From Anaerolineales bacterium (GTDB lineage: Bacteria; Chloroflexota; Anaerolineae; Anaerolineales; UBA6663), in the NCBI GenBank assembly GCA_017999235.1, contig JAGOBN010000235.1, forward strand, positions 1 to 6,631: a DNA stretch of 6,631 bases, read 5' to 3'. The notes below the pieces were generated by a model. That model ran no database searches and was not told the origin of the DNA. It saw only the letters and a program-made list of their open reading frames with translations. How positions within the stretch are numbered: position 1 is the stretch's first letter; every line of letters begins with the position of its first letter. The position numbers and the translations under genes were made by a program. Of this stretch, positions 5,728 through 6,631 are shown in pieces.

Positions 5728-5955
5728 TCAGGGATAGACCTCGGCCAGCACGGGCTCATACGCGGACCGGCAGCGCCCGAACGGACACGAACAGCCCTCG
5801 GGCGGCAACCGGGGGGTTTCCGCTTTGGCGTAAGCGCCCTGCAAAGCATGGCACACCGGACAGGCATCGGCTGGCACAGACACCCGGATCAACGTCACAC
5901 GGTCATTCTGCTGCAAGCGGTCCAGCGCCGCGGCAAGCTCTTGAGAAGTAGGCAT
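5728..5955 (-). CDS. Small cysteine-rich protein, probable metal-binding, function unknown
   Basis: A 75-residue soluble protein with no signal peptide or membrane segment. Residues 1-27 predict a short amphipathic helix and a strand (LDRLQQNDRVTLIRVSVP). The rest is a compact cysteine module: C32-P-V-C35, ALQGAY, an acidic/proline stretch E46-TPRLPPEG, then C55-x-C57 and C62, ending with YEPVLAEVYP. The CPxC...LPxxGC...C order recalls zinc-knuckle-like segments, such as the end of SPP1 gp7-type head proteins, but nothing else here is phage-like, so I do not assign a function. The start codon ATG (5955-5953) has no Shine-Dalgarno sequence and a promoter immediately upstream, which fits leaderless translation. 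It faces the plus-strand cca gene and lies 50 bp downstream of rarD, with its own promoter. Confidence 0.8.
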   Translation of the reverse strand: MPTSQELAAALDRLQQNDRVTLIRVSVPADACPVCHALQGAYAKAETPRLPPEGCSCPFGRCRSAYEPVLAEVYP

Positions 5956-5962
5956 AGGGTCA

Positions 5963-5990
5963 ATTTTAAGGGCGTCTGGGAAAATGACAA
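5963..5990 (-). promoter_or_regulatory. Minus-strand promoter giving a probably leaderless mRNA
   Basis: Read on the minus strand, TTGTCA (5990-5985, 5 of 6) and TAAAAT (5968-5963, 5 of 6) are 16 bp apart. The last base of the -10 is only 7 nt before the A of the ATG at 5955, so the start of transcription should fall on or next to the start codon. No ribosome site would be transcribed. Confidence 0.65.
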
Positions 5991-6005
5991 CCCCCGTTTA
6001 GGCGG

Positions 6006-6631
6006 CTACTCGATCACGGCCGGCGCCGGGACCGCCTGGCGCGCCCGGTAGGCCAGCCCGCTTTCCACCCCAAAAATGATCAGGCCGACCCAGACCAGCG
6101 CGAAGCCGACAAACTGGTGGGGCGAAAACGGCTCACCGTAGATGAACACGCCGATCAGAAACTGCATGGTCGGGGCCAGATACTGCAGGATGCCGATGAC
6201 CGAGAGCGGGATGCGCTGGGCCGCCGACGCGAACAGGAGCAGCGGCACGGTGGTGACCAGCCCGGCGCCGGCCAGGAGCAGCGCCTCGAGCGGGCCGGAA
6301 GTGAAGAAGGCGCCCTGCCCGGTCGTCTCCATCACCAGCAGATACACCACCGCCGGCGCCAGCAGCAGCGCCGTCTCCAGCGTCAGCCCAAACAGCGAAC
6401 CCAGCGGCGCGGTCTTCTTCACCAGGCCGTACACGCCGAACGAGCTCGCCAAGGCCAGCGCAATCCAGGGCGGCGAGCCATAGGAGAAGGTCGGGTACAG
6501 CACGCCGGCCGTGGCCAGCCCGATCGGCTCCCATTGCCAGGCGCGCAGGCGTTCGCGCAGGAAAACCACGCCCAGCAGCACGCTGACCAGGGGATTGATG
6601 AAGTAGCCCAGGCTGGTCTCGACGATAAAAC
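6006..6631 (-). CDS. rarD: RarD-type EamA family permease (N-terminal part outside window)
   Basis: The frame is open to the right edge, with 207 residues visible; the GTG at 6581 is internal. The first residues, FIVETSLGYFINPLVSVLLG, followed by FLRERLRAWQW, are the diagnostic RarD segment in the middle of the family. At least five hydrophobic spans follow, including IGLATAGVLYPTFSYG, LALASSFGVYGLVKK, LLLAPAVVYLLV, TTVPLLLFASAAQRIP and FVGFALVWVGLIIFGV. The YGEPF motif precedes the last span and a short polar C-terminus. EamA proteins are ten-span inner-membrane drug/metabolite exporters; RarD members were named from a chloramphenicol-resistance context, but their substrates are poorly defined. 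About a third of the protein is missing on the right. No terminator is visible in the 50 bp after its TAG, which instead hold the promoter of the next minus-strand gene. Confidence 0.93.
   Translation of the reverse strand, partial: FIVETSLGYFINPLVSVLLGVVFLRERLRAWQWEPIGLATAGVLYPTFSYGSPPWIALALASSFGVYGLVKKTAPLGSLFGLTLETALLLAPAVVYLLVMETTGQGAFFTSGPLEALLLAGAGLVTTVPLLLFASAAQRIPLSVIGILQYLAPTMQFLIGVFIYGEPFSPHQFVGFALVWVGLIIFGVESGLAYRARQAVPAPAVIE

Noticed and set aside
1..6631. CRISPR array, insertion sequence, prophage, tRNA or rRNA
   Set aside because: No spaced direct repeats, transposase motifs, terminal inverted repeats, cloverleaf or rRNA-like sequence seen on reading both strands.

Overview
The window is a compact, GC-rich (roughly two-thirds G+C by eye) bacterial chromosome segment with seven housekeeping-type genes on the plus strand and two on the minus strand. 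I see no mobile element, CRISPR array, rRNA or tRNA. The best guess is an uncultured Chloroflexota (Anaerolineae-like) bacterium. The reasons are a DUF5678-like module on a tRNA nucleotidyltransferase, an L27 that starts directly at MAHKKG without the Bacillota-type cleaved leader, and the gene mix. This assignment is inference and needs a marker-gene search.

Layout. Positions 2-667 hold the 3' end of a gyrase/topoisomerase IV A-subunit gene (beta-propeller part only). Five bases later comes a DUF2344 (TIGR03936) radical-SAM-linked protein (673-1308). A perfect-consensus sigma70 promoter (1359-1387) then opens a ribosomal protein operon: a structured leader of about 148 nt, rplU (L21), rpmA (L27) and rpmE (L31), closed by a strong intrinsic terminator (2735-2766). 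A second promoter (2781-2809) drives a nucleotide and tRNA metabolism pair: a one-polypeptide thymidine kinase / hypoxanthine phosphoribosyltransferase (2840-4003), and a CCA-adding-enzyme/poly(A)-polymerase-family protein with an HD domain (4009-5655). That pair ends at another strong terminator (5678-5712). On the minus strand are the 3' part of a RarD-type EamA permease (6006-6631, running off the right edge) and a small cysteine-rich protein (5728-5955) whose promoter sits so close to its ATG that its mRNA should be leaderless.

The most notable things are domain fusions inside otherwise ordinary housekeeping genes. L31 carries an extra C-terminal helix-hairpin-helix domain resembling the C-terminal domain of RNA polymerase alpha. 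Tdk and Hpt are joined by a Pro/Ala-rich linker. The CCA-enzyme relative has a DUF5678-like N-terminus. The leaders upstream of rplU and rpmE each contain one 5' strand facing two competing 3' copies of its complement, which suggests switch-like RNA control of ribosomal protein synthesis.
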